NCBI GenBank assembly: GCA_035638075.1
Contig: DASRAU010000015.1
Coordinates: 186,001 to 250,000, forward strand
DNA: 64,000 bases
DNA from: DASRAU01 sp035638075
Lineage (GTDB): Bacteria > Acidobacteriota > Polarisedimenticolia > Gp22-AA2
Direction of reading: 5' to 3'
The notes below the pieces were generated by a model that was not told where the DNA came from, did no database searches, and was given only the letters and a program-made list of their open reading frames with translations. Below are positions 56,962 through 64,000 of this stretch, piece by piece. Every line of letters starts with the position of its first letter. Positions within the stretch are counted from its first letter, which is position 1. The translations under genes were made by a program, and so were the position numbers.

Positions 56962-57408
56962 ATGGCCGAAGAACCCACCTACAGGCGACTCTTCACGCTC
57001 GACGAGGCGCGGGCCCTCGTGCCGGTCATCCGGCCGGCGGTCGAGGACCTGGTCGGGACCTTCCGCGTGATCCGCGAAGCCATCGAAACGACGGCGGGAG
57101 AGAGCGGGCATGCCATCGGCAGTCCCGACCTCGCCGGGATCCTCGAGCGCGAAGGGACCGTCCCGCGCCTGTTCGATCGGGTGAAGGAAATCCTCGGGAC
57201 GATCCAGAGCCATGGTTGTCTCGTCAACGGTGCGGAGGCGGGACTGGTGGATTTCCCCTGCTTCTACGACAACGAGGTGGTCTTCCTGTGCTGGAAGCAC
57301 GGCGAGCCGACGATCGGTCACTGGCACAAGATCGCCGACGGCTTCGCCGGCCGGCGCCCGCTGCTGGATCCGGGAGACGCCTCGGACGGCGCCGCGTCGA
57401 TCCACTGA
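56962..57408 (+). CDS. DUF2203-family protein
   Basis: A 148-aa protein beginning YRRLFTLDEARALVPVIRP, then a helix, LVNGAEAGLVDFPCFYDNEVVFLCWKHGEPTIGHWHKIADGFAGRRPL, the DUF2203 signature. The conserved LVDFP, CWK and HWH residues suggest a ligand or metal site, but the role is unknown. ATG 56962 follows AGCCTTCATC without a clear SD. Likely co-transcribed with the methyltransferase 52 bp downstream. Confidence 0.85.
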   Translation: MAEEPTYRRLFTLDEARALVPVIRPAVEDLVGTFRVIREAIETTAGESGHAIGSPDLAGILEREGTVPRLFDRVKEILGTIQSHGCLVNGAEAGLVDFPCFYDNEVVFLCWKHGEPTIGHWHKIADGFAGRRPLLDPGDASDGAASIH

Positions 57409-57460
57409 ACGGCCGCGCCGCGATCCCTCCCGGGCCAGGACGCCCGCCGAGTCCCCTGCG

Positions 57461-58813
57461 ATGACCCTGATCCCGGGCGCCACCCTGTCCCTCGACATCG
57501 TCGATCTCGCCCGCGGCGGCCGCGGCGTCGGGCGGCACGAAGGCTTCGTCGTCTTCGTCCCCGGCGCGCTGCCGGGTGAAACCGTCCGCGCGCGCATCCG
57601 CAAGGTGCATCGCGCCTGGGCCGATGCCGCCCTGCTCGACATCGTGGTTCCTTCCCGGGACCGGCGCGCGGCGCCCTGCTCCCATTTCGATCGCTGCGGC
57701 GGCTGCGACCTGCAGCACCTCGGCGAGGCGGGGCAGGCGGAGGCGAAGCGCCGCCAGGTCGTCGAGGCCCTGCGCCGCATCGGCACGCTCGGAGAGGTGG
57801 CGGTCGCCGCGGTGCGGCGGCCCGGCCCGCCTCTCGGCTATCGCTTCCGGATGGATTTCGACTGGCGGCGCCAGGGGGGACGCGATGTCCTGGGACTCCA
57901 CCGGCGCGGCGCGGCCGAAGAGGTGGTGCCGGTCGATCCGTGCCTCCTGGCCGGTCCGGTCACCACGCAAATCTCTGCCTGGATCGGCCCGGCCGCCGCG
58001 CGGGCGGGGCTGTCGGCCCTCGACGCCACCCGGGATCGCGGCCTGCTGCGCCGCCTCACCGTGCAGGAGGCGCGCGGCACGCGGGAGGTGCTGGTGACAC
58101 TCGACACCAGCCGCGGCGATCCGCCGGCCCTGCCGGCGCTGGCGCAGGACCTGGTGCGCCGCTTTCCGCGTGTCGTCGGCGTGGTGCGGCGCGAGCACGC
58201 CCGCGACGGACATTTCCTGGCCGCCTCGATCCTCGCGGGCCGGGACACCCTCGAGGAGGAGCTCGACGGCGATCGCTTCCGGATTCCCGCGGGGGCCTTC
58301 TTCCAGCCGAACCCGGAGGGAAGCCTGGAGATGCGGCGGGCGGCGGTCGAAGCCCTGGCCTCGCGTCCGGGCGATCGGGTCCTCGAGCTGTTCGCGGGGG
58401 TCGGCTTCCTCAGCGTCGCCGCGGCGCGCTGCGGCGCGCGCCTGACGACGGTCGAGTCGGATCGCGAGGCGACGACCGCGGCACGGGAGAACCTCCGGCG
58501 CGCCGGCGCGGCGGAGACGGAGATCCTGCACGGAGACGTGACCCGGCTGCTCGCCGACCTCGTGCGGCGCGAGTGGGACGCGGTGCTCCTCGACCCGCCG
58601 CGCACCGGTCTTGCACCCGAGGCGGCGCGCCTGCTCGCCGGCCACACCGCCCGGCGGATGGCCTATGTCTCGTGCGATCCCGGAACGCTCGCGCGGGATC
58701 TCGGGATCCTCGTGCGGCAGGGATCCTGGCGGATTGCCTCCGTCGCGCCGTTCGATCTCTTCCCGCAGACGCAGCACATCGAAGTGGTCGCCGCTCTCGA
58801 ACGCAGCGCCTGA
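57461..58813 (+). CDS. rlmD: RlmD/TrmA-family RNA (uracil-C5) methyltransferase
   Basis: A 450-aa protein. An N-terminal TRAM domain (residues 1-60), a 4Fe-4S set of Cys73, Cys79, Cys82 (PCSHFDRCGGCDLQHL) and Cys161, and a SAM domain with FFQPNPEGS, LELFAGVGFLSVAAA, DAVLLDPPRTGL and the nucleophile Cys405 in YVSCDPGTLARDL. These match RlmD and its relatives; whether the target is 23S U1939, U747 or a tRNA cannot be decided from sequence. Confidence 0.9.
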   Translation: MTLIPGATLSLDIVDLARGGRGVGRHEGFVVFVPGALPGETVRARIRKVHRAWADAALLDIVVPSRDRRAAPCSHFDRCGGCDLQHLGEAGQAEAKRRQVVEALRRIGTLGEVAVAAVRRPGPPLGYRFRMDFDWRRQGGRDVLGLHRRGAAEEVVPVDPCLLAGPVTTQISAWIGPAAARAGLSALDATRDRGLLRRLTVQEARGTREVLVTLDTSRGDPPALPALAQDLVRRFPRVVGVVRREHARDGHFLAASILAGRDTLEEELDGDRFRIPAGAFFQPNPEGSLEMRRAAVEALASRPGDRVLELFAGVGFLSVAAARCGARLTTVESDREATTAARENLRRAGAAETEILHGDVTRLLADLVRREWDAVLLDPPRTGLAPEAARLLAGHTARRMAYVSCDPGTLARDLGILVRQGSWRIASVAPFDLFPQTQHIEVVAALERSA

Positions 58814-58852
58814 CTCCGTCGCGGCTCGTGACCGCGAGGCCGGGAAGCGCGT

Positions 58853-59593
58853 TCAGGCCCGGGCGGATGCGGCGGGAGCGGCGGCGAGCCGGACGATCCC
58901 GGCGGTGATGAGCTGGAAGAGGGCGGCGTACGACTCGAACTCGCCGAGGCGCGCCTGCTCGACGATGTCGGCGACCGTGCGGGCGCCGTCCACGAGGGGG
59001 AAGACTTTCTTTTCGTCCACGCCGAGGTCGGCGCGGTCGGCCACGTCCTGGGGGCGGGCGAGAGGCTCGGGGACCCCGTTGTCGTCGGGGATGGCCTCGC
59101 GCATCTTGGTCCACTCGTCGAGCCTGTGGATGCCGTCCATGATGATGCGGGTCGTGGACATCGACAGGGTGATCTTCTCCTGGCTCTCGATCGGCCCCTC
59201 GACGAACTCGAACAGCCCGCTGCGCCAGTGGAACAGCGAGTAGATGATCTCCAGCACCTGCTGCTTCACCGCCCAGTGCAGCTGGTCCGCTGACAGGAAG
59301 CCCATCCGCACCAGCACCTTCCCGTGCCGCGTGCTTTCGTCGATCTTGGCGGCGGACAGGGCGTTCTGCTCCGGCGTGATGATCCCCTTGCGGACCAGGA
59401 AGTTGCCCAGGCTGTTGCGCACCGAGTTCGAGCGGGCGAAGACGATTTCGCCGCCCTGCCAGGCGAGGGTCCGGGTCTCGGCCCCGCGGGTCAGCCGCAG
59501 GACGCCGGTTTTCTTCCCCATGGCGAGCAAAGTGAAGATATCCGCCAGGTTGAACGACGCCAGGTCGCCGGCCAGGACCCCGCGCGCCGGCAT
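58853..59593 (-). CDS. DUF4388 (PATAN-like) protein
   Basis: 246 aa from ATG 59593. The N-terminal LAGDLASFNLADIFTLLAMGKKTGVLRLTRGAETRTLAWQGG is a DUF4388 domain, often found with receiver and gliding-type signalling proteins. It continues with ILRKG-type repeats (LGNFLVRKGIITPEQ, LVRMGFLSADQLHWAV) like those of type II/IV secretion ATPase N-domains, and a C-terminal winged-helix-like part. Probably a signalling adaptor. 215 bp upstream hold no gene. Confidence 0.8.
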   Translation of the reverse strand: MPARGVLAGDLASFNLADIFTLLAMGKKTGVLRLTRGAETRTLAWQGGEIVFARSNSVRNSLGNFLVRKGIITPEQNALSAAKIDESTRHGKVLVRMGFLSADQLHWAVKQQVLEIIYSLFHWRSGLFEFVEGPIESQEKITLSMSTTRIIMDGIHRLDEWTKMREAIPDDNGVPEPLARPQDVADRADLGVDEKKVFPLVDGARTVADIVEQARLGEFESYAALFQLITAGIVRLAAAPAASARA

Positions 59594-59808
59594 CAGGCGG
59601 CCCCCGCCGGTGTGACGGCCGGCCTGGAGGAGGGGGTGCGCTGCATCCATGCCGCGATCCGGCGAGGGTCATCCTTGACACCCCCCGGGGCTCTCGGTAC
59701 ACTCAGCGGCCGACCGGAGTTCCGGCAGCGCCAAAAGCCTTGTGACACAACAGCTTCACCGCGGCGGACCGCTCCCGCCGCACGACCAGCCCGGGGGACA
59801 GGAAGAGG

Positions 59809-60765
59809 ATGAGACGTTCCGTTAGCGTCGCGTTGATGGCCAGCGGCCTGCTTCTCGGCTCGTGCAGCAAGACCCAGGACACCGCCCCCGAAAGCCGGCT
59901 GTTCGGGTCCGCCCCGGTCATCGAGAACGCCCAGCTCATCCTGAATTCCGGTGTCGGGACCGCGACGTGCGATCTCTCGCCCATCATCAAGGGCATCATG
60001 TGCTCGAGCGGGTACCAGCCGTCGACTTTTGACTTCTCCAACCCCCCCGTCGTCAACGTCCATTACACCGAGGCCGAGATCTCGGTCGAGACGATCGACC
60101 CCGACACCAAGCCCGGGGAGCCGAACGACATCCTCCTGGTCGGGGCCAGCTACCAGAGCAGCAGCTCCGGGGGCGTGAAGACGGAGAGCACGCTCGTGGT
60201 CCTCGATGACGGGGGCGGCGCAACCGGCGCCACCAGCAACCAGTTCACCTACCAGCAGAAGGCACAAATCGATGAGGGTTGCAATCCCGACCCCAACCTG
60301 TGCGCTGATCCGGAGGGGTTTGCGTGTGGAACGGCCATTTACACCCTGAACAGCAACGACAAGGTCCTGAACGACAATGTATGGACCCGTGGCTTCGCGC
60401 TGATGGCCGGCTCGCAGGATACGCTCTTCACCGCTCCTCCGAGAGTCACCGTCGACGGGAGCAAGCAGATCTTTGCAGGAGACTGCGTCGCCCGGGTGAA
60501 ACATCAGTACCCCGTGCTCGCTGACGTCCCGGTCGGGACGCCCGTCAATTTCAAGATCGAAGTGGTGGACCGGGCCGGCAACCTGACGCAATGGCCGCAA
60601 CCACTGCCCACGACCTTCACGAAGACTGTCTTCGACTGCAGCGGCGACGAGTGTGCCTGCTGCCTTATCTTCAGCAACGAACCCGGAGCCGAATGCAAAG
60701 GGAGGCCGGGTCTCACCTCCCCCGACCACACAAGCGGCCTCTGCATCGAGAACTTCGGGCCCTAG
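59809..60765 (+). CDS. Predicted lipoprotein of unknown function
   Basis: A 318-aa protein with signal VSVALMASGLLLGSC and lipobox Cys at 19. The mature part is beta-rich with low-complexity Ser/Gly stretches (ASYQSSSSGGVK) and a cluster of seven Cys near the C-terminus (FDCSGDECACCLIF onward). I recognise no domain. AGGAAGAGG lies before the ATG. Codon use is slightly less GC-rich than neighbours. Confidence 0.75.
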   Translation: MRRSVSVALMASGLLLGSCSKTQDTAPESRLFGSAPVIENAQLILNSGVGTATCDLSPIIKGIMCSSGYQPSTFDFSNPPVVNVHYTEAEISVETIDPDTKPGEPNDILLVGASYQSSSSGGVKTESTLVVLDDGGGATGATSNQFTYQQKAQIDEGCNPDPNLCADPEGFACGTAIYTLNSNDKVLNDNVWTRGFALMAGSQDTLFTAPPRVTVDGSKQIFAGDCVARVKHQYPVLADVPVGTPVNFKIEVVDRAGNLTQWPQPLPTTFTKTVFDCSGDECACCLIFSNEPGAECKGRPGLTSPDHTSGLCIENFGP

Positions 60766-60878
60766 TCGCATTTCGTCGGACCCCCGTCGAACGGCCGCCT
60801 GAATCCGCATTGCGCCCGTGGCTCCACGCCGCAGGCATGCGCCCGCCGGCGCGAATCTAAGGCCCCGGCCCGATCAGA

Positions 60879-61760
60879 TCAAGGAAGAGCGCTGAGGAGG
60901 CGGGCGAGCTGGACCGCCGTTTCCGGGGTGATGGTCCGCGCCTCGAGCGCCAGCGCCGTGGAGCGCAAAGCCAGAATCCGGTGCAAGCGCCTCAGGTCCG
61001 GCGGCAGCGTCCGCAGCGCCTCGCCATGGAGCCGGAGCGTCGTCACATCCCCTCGTGAGACCGGCCCCGTCAGCGCTTTGACGGGTCCGAGCCTCGCCAC
61101 GTTCTCCACCGTCCCGCGCACCAGCGGCAGGTAGAGCCGGGCCGCGTCCCGCCGGCTCAACCCGAGCCCGCGCGCCGCGTCGAGGCCGATCGACAGGAGC
61201 GCGACCAGGTCGTTCGACAGCAGGCAGGCGACCAGGTGATAGAGCACCTTCGCCTGCCGCGGGATGGTCACCGGAACGCCGCCGAGCCCCAGGACGAGCT
61301 TCCGCAGCGCCGCAACGGCGGCCGGGTCCCCTTCGATGGCGAATGGCGTCCCCTTGAGCGTCTCGAGTCCGGTGCGGGGATCGGCGACGCTCGCCAGCGG
61401 GTGCAGCGATGCGGTCCTGGCTCCCTGGCGGGCCAGCGGCACGAGCGCCGCCGACGACAGGGCTCCGCTGGTGTGCGCGACGATGCGCTTCGACCAGGTC
61501 AGGCGGGAGGCGGCCAGCTCGCGCGCCAGCGGGGCGATGGCGCCGTCCGGCGTGGTGATGAGGACGAGATCGCCCTTCGCCGCGCCGCGGGAGTTGCTCG
61601 AGGAGGCCTCGCCTCCGCCGATGAAGGCAACGGCCTGCCGCGCCGACCGCACCGTGCGGGCGGTGATCCCGGCCGGCTCGTAGCCCTGGGCCACGAGGAT
61701 GCGGCCGAGCGTCCGCCCGAGCCGCCCGGCGCCGAGGATGCTGAAGGTGCGGTCGCTCAT
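60879..61760 (-). CDS. Rossmann-like and DUF2520 domain protein
   Basis: A 293-aa NAD(P)-binding protein related to pyrroline-carboxylate and ketopantoate reductases. FSILGAGRLGRTLGRILVAQGY is the nucleotide fold; DLVLITTPDGAIAPLA, HTSGALSS and SLHPLASVADP are typical of the family, and the DUF2520 helical domain covers the last 120 residues. The reaction is unknown. ATG 61760 overlaps the rluD stop (ATGA). Confidence 0.85.
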   Translation of the reverse strand: MSDRTFSILGAGRLGRTLGRILVAQGYEPAGITARTVRSARQAVAFIGGGEASSSNSRGAAKGDLVLITTPDGAIAPLARELAASRLTWSKRIVAHTSGALSSAALVPLARQGARTASLHPLASVADPRTGLETLKGTPFAIEGDPAAVAALRKLVLGLGGVPVTIPRQAKVLYHLVACLLSNDLVALLSIGLDAARGLGLSRRDAARLYLPLVRGTVENVARLGPVKALTGPVSRGDVTTLRLHGEALRTLPPDLRRLHRILALRSTALALEARTITPETAVQLARLLSALP

Positions 61761-62743
61761 CCTCGCGCTCCGGTCAGAGGCGGCGGAGGCGAACCGGACG
61801 ACGCCTTCGCCAGGCGCTCGATCAGGCGCTCGAAGGGATCGGGCCGCGGCGCCTCGAAGCGCAGGCGCCGGCCGTCGGCGGGGTGATCGAACGCCAGGCT
61901 GTGCGCATGGAGCGCCAGGCCGTCGAACCCGCTCAGCTCCTCCGGTCCGCGCGTGCGACGGCCGCCGTAGAGCGGATCGCCGACGACGGGATGACCGAGG
62001 TGCGCCAGGTGCACGCGGATCTGGTGGGTGCGGCCGGTCTCGGGACGCACCTCGAGGAGCGTCATCGGGCCGAGGGCGCGGGCGATGGCGAAGCGCGTCA
62101 CCGAGGGGCGTCCGTCGCGGCGGATCGCCATCCGGACGCGCGCCGCCGTGTGCCGACCGATCGGCTGGTCGATCCGTCCCGACGCGGAGCGCGGCCGTCC
62201 CCAGACCAGCGCGTCGTAGATCTTTTCGACGCTCCGGCCCTTGAACTGGGCGGCGAGGTGCCGGTGCGCGCGGTCGTTGCGGGCGACGACGAGGATTCCG
62301 GACGTGTCGCGGTCGAGGCGGTGCACGATCCCGGGGCGCTCGACGCCGCCGATCGAGGAAAGCCCGCGCCCGTGGTGCAAAAGCGCGTTCACGAGCGTGC
62401 CGCCCCGGATTCCGGCGCCGGGATGCACGGTCATCCCGGCCGGCTTGTCGATCACCAGGAGGTCTTTGTCCTCGTAAAGGATGTGGAGCGGGATCGCCTC
62501 GGGCTCGATCTCCGACGGGACCGGGGGCGGGACATGGACCCGGACCTGCTCGCCCCCGCGGATGCGGTACGCCGGGCGCGCCGCGCGTCCGTCCACCTGC
62601 ACGTGCCCTTCGCGGATGAGTCTCTGCAGGGAGGCGCGGCTGTGGCCGGACACGAGCTCGGGAAGGACCTGGTCGAGACGCTCGCCGCGGCGCGATTCGG
62701 ACAGTTCCACGGTCATCTCCTCCCCCCGGGGGGCGTCCTTCAT
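61757..62743 (-). CDS. rluD: RluD-family 23S rRNA pseudouridine synthase
   Basis: A 328-aa protein with an S4 domain (RGERLDQVLPELVSGHSRASLQRLI), then the RluA-type core: DLLVIDKPAGMTVHPG, the catalytic Asp in GIVHRLDRDTSGILVVA, and GRTHQIRVHLAHLGHPVVGDPLYG. It modifies helix 69 uridines if a true RluD. ATG 62743 overlaps the lgt stop (ATGA); ATG 62716 is an alternative with GGAGGAG directly before it. Confidence 0.92.
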   Translation of the reverse strand: MKDAPRGEEMTVELSESRRGERLDQVLPELVSGHSRASLQRLIREGHVQVDGRAARPAYRIRGGEQVRVHVPPPVPSEIEPEAIPLHILYEDKDLLVIDKPAGMTVHPGAGIRGGTLVNALLHHGRGLSSIGGVERPGIVHRLDRDTSGILVVARNDRAHRHLAAQFKGRSVEKIYDALVWGRPRSASGRIDQPIGRHTAARVRMAIRRDGRPSVTRFAIARALGPMTLLEVRPETGRTHQIRVHLAHLGHPVVGDPLYGGRRTRGPEELSGFDGLALHAHSLAFDHPADGRRLRFEAPRPDPFERLIERLAKASSGSPPPPLTGARG

Positions 62744-63570
62744 CGACCGCGCGGCCGGGCCGCGGCGGCAATGGGGACGTCGGACGCGCGCCGGCTCAGG
62801 TGCCACAGCATCAGCAGGGAGACCACGGCGATCGGAATCGAGATGATCTGCGACGTCGAGAGCGCACCGGAGAAGAACACGCCGCGCGCCAGGTCCCCGC
62901 GCCAGTGCTCGACCACCGCCCTCAGCACCGAGTAGAGGAGCAGCCAGGTCCAGAAGACCTGGCCGTCGAAACGCCGGCGGCGCATCAGCGCCATGGCCAC
63001 GAGGAGGGTGATCACGTCGGCCGCCGCGTGGTAGAGCTGCGTCGGGTGCAGCCGCACACCGACCGGCACGCCGGTCAGCTCGGCGGCGCGCGGGTCGTGG
63101 AAGGTCACGCCCCACGGCAGGTCGCACGCCCGGCCGTAGCAGCAACCGGCCAGGAAGCAGCCGATGCGGCCGATCGCCTGCCCGAGCGAGAGCGCCGGGG
63201 CGGACAGGTCGGCCACCTTGCCGAGCGGCAGGCGATGCCGGCGCACGTACCAGACCCCGGCCGCCACGGCGAGTCCCAGCCCGCCGTAGTAGACGCCGGC
63301 GGAGCGCAGGTTCTGCAGCATGCGCACCGGGTCGGCCAGGTAGTAGCGCGCATCGAGGGCATAGAGCAGGAGCTTCGCGCCGACGAACCCGGCGAGGAGC
63401 CCGACGATCCCGAGATCGAGGATGCGCGACGGCTCGATCCCGTCCTTGCGCGCGTACGACACGGCGAGACGCAGCGCCAGCAGGAACCCGAGCGCGTAGA
63501 ACAGCCCGTACGTTCCGACCGTGAACGAGCCGAGCGGCCCGAGCGGGAGATCAAACAGGACCGGGTGCAT
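62740..63570 (-). CDS. lgt: Prolipoprotein diacylglyceryl transferase
   Basis: A 276-aa inner-membrane enzyme that attaches diacylglycerol to the lipobox Cys of prolipoproteins. Seven hydrophobic helices; the Lgt signature GQAIGRIGCFLAGCCYGR with catalytic Arg, the early YGLFYALGF segment and HPTQLYHAA are present. The start overlaps lspA by 20 bp, and both act on the lipoproteins predicted in this window. Confidence 0.94.
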   Translation of the reverse strand: MHPVLFDLPLGPLGSFTVGTYGLFYALGFLLALRLAVSYARKDGIEPSRILDLGIVGLLAGFVGAKLLLYALDARYYLADPVRMLQNLRSAGVYYGGLGLAVAAGVWYVRRHRLPLGKVADLSAPALSLGQAIGRIGCFLAGCCYGRACDLPWGVTFHDPRAAELTGVPVGVRLHPTQLYHAAADVITLLVAMALMRRRRFDGQVFWTWLLLYSVLRAVVEHWRGDLARGVFFSGALSTSQIISIPIAVVSLLMLWHLSRRASDVPIAAAARPRGR

Positions 63571-64000
63571 TCGCCGATCCGTGATTCGGAGGAAGGTCGG
63601 AAGGTGCGATGACGGTGGCCCCGGCCGCGTTCCGGTGCGGGCGCAGGAGATCGAGGATGAGCAGGCCCACGCCGATGCAGATCGCCGAGTCGGCGACGTT
63701 GAACGCCGGCCAGTGGTGCTCTCCGGCGTAGACGTCGAGGAAATCGACGACGTACCCGAGCCGCAGGCGGTCGAGGAAGTTCCCCGCTGCGCCGCCGAGG
63801 ATCAGGGCCAGCCCGCCGTGCGCCAGCCGATCCGCCGGGGCGGTGCGACCCTGGAAGTACAGGATGAGCAGGATGGCGGCGAACGGCACGACGGTGAAGA
63901 GCGCGGCCCGCCACGGATCCGGGAGGTCGTGCAGGAGTCCGAAGAGGGCGCCGCGATTGGTGACGTGGGTCAGGCTGAAGAGCCCCGGAAGGACCGCCTC
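63551..64000 (-). CDS. lspA: Signal peptidase II (5' end outside window)
   Basis: Removes lipoprotein signal peptides after Lgt. The minus frame stays open to base 64000 and reads LTHVTNRGALFGLLHDL there, the conserved N-x-G-x-x-FG motif, so the N-terminal first helix and start lie beyond the window. Catalytic Asp residues are in GGAAGNFLDRLRLGYVVDFLDVY. The visible part is about 149 residues. A GTG at 63889 is internal and not the start. Confidence 0.93.
   Translation of the reverse strand, partial: EAVLPGLFSLTHVTNRGALFGLLHDLPDPWRAALFTVVPFAAILLILYFQGRTAPADRLAHGGLALILGGAAGNFLDRLRLGYVVDFLDVYAGEHHWPAFNVADSAICIGVGLLILDLLRPHRNAAGATVIAPSDLPPNHGSANAPGPV

Overview
The window is a GC-rich bacterial chromosome segment, about 70% GC by eye. 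The organism has an outer membrane: there is an Omp85-type barrel, a small OM barrel, lipoproteins, and lgt and lspA. Its genes are densely packed, with many 4-bp GTGA/ATGA stop-start overlaps, and many genes start at GTG. The mix of families (an apparent AroD-AroE fusion, an NtrY-type giant kinase, thrombospondin type 3 and P-domain secreted proteins, DUF4388) suggests an Acidobacteriota-like or similar deep-branching diderm, but no marker here settles the phylum.

Layout. 1-12.3 kb: the end of an aroE gene, thiF, a lipoprotein, the complete trp operon in the order E-G-D-C-F-B-A, then a beta-propeller protein and a MetE-like protein coupled to trpA, an exported protein and an ABM-fold protein. 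12.3-18.6 kb: a 1439-residue NtrY-type histidine kinase with its coupled small exported partner (minus strand), and a TusA plus PP-loop tRNA-thiolation pair (plus strand). 18.6-18.8 kb: tRNA-Val(CAC) and tRNA-Ala(CGC).

18.8-25.05 kb: a 6.2-kb AT-richer integrated element, inserted at the 3' part of tRNA-Ala and bounded by a 48-bp exact direct repeat. It carries a tyrosine integrase, a ribbon-helix-helix regulator, a RepA-like ATPase and four cargo genes: a two-TM coiled-coil protein, a Rap1a/Tai-like secreted protein, a zinc-ribbon membrane protein and a DUF3800 protein. This is the accessory region most likely to hold something undescribed.

25-41 kb: a zinc-ribbon ORF, an M28 peptidase, a TruA with a 302-residue tandem-repeat extension, rmuC and rlmI; hutU and hutH; purA and a group II PLP decarboxylase; a hybrid histidine kinase with its response regulator; rmlC. 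41.6-49.6 kb: tRNA-Lys, a PhyH dioxygenase, tRNA-Glu, a 1599-residue secreted beta-helix/P-domain protein and an AsmA/DUF748 membrane protein. 49.8-64 kb: an SDR, an APC permease, a DksA/TraR protein, an Omp85 protein, an OM barrel, a 126-bp inverted-repeat unit, a thrombospondin type 3 repeat protein, DUF2203, an RlmD-like methyltransferase, a DUF4388 protein, a lipoprotein, a DUF2520 protein, rluD, lgt and the 3' part of lspA, which runs off the window.

Functional themes are aromatic amino-acid synthesis, histidine degradation, RNA modification (TruA, RlmI, RlmD, RluD, PP-loop/TusA), envelope and lipoprotein maturation, and two-component signalling.
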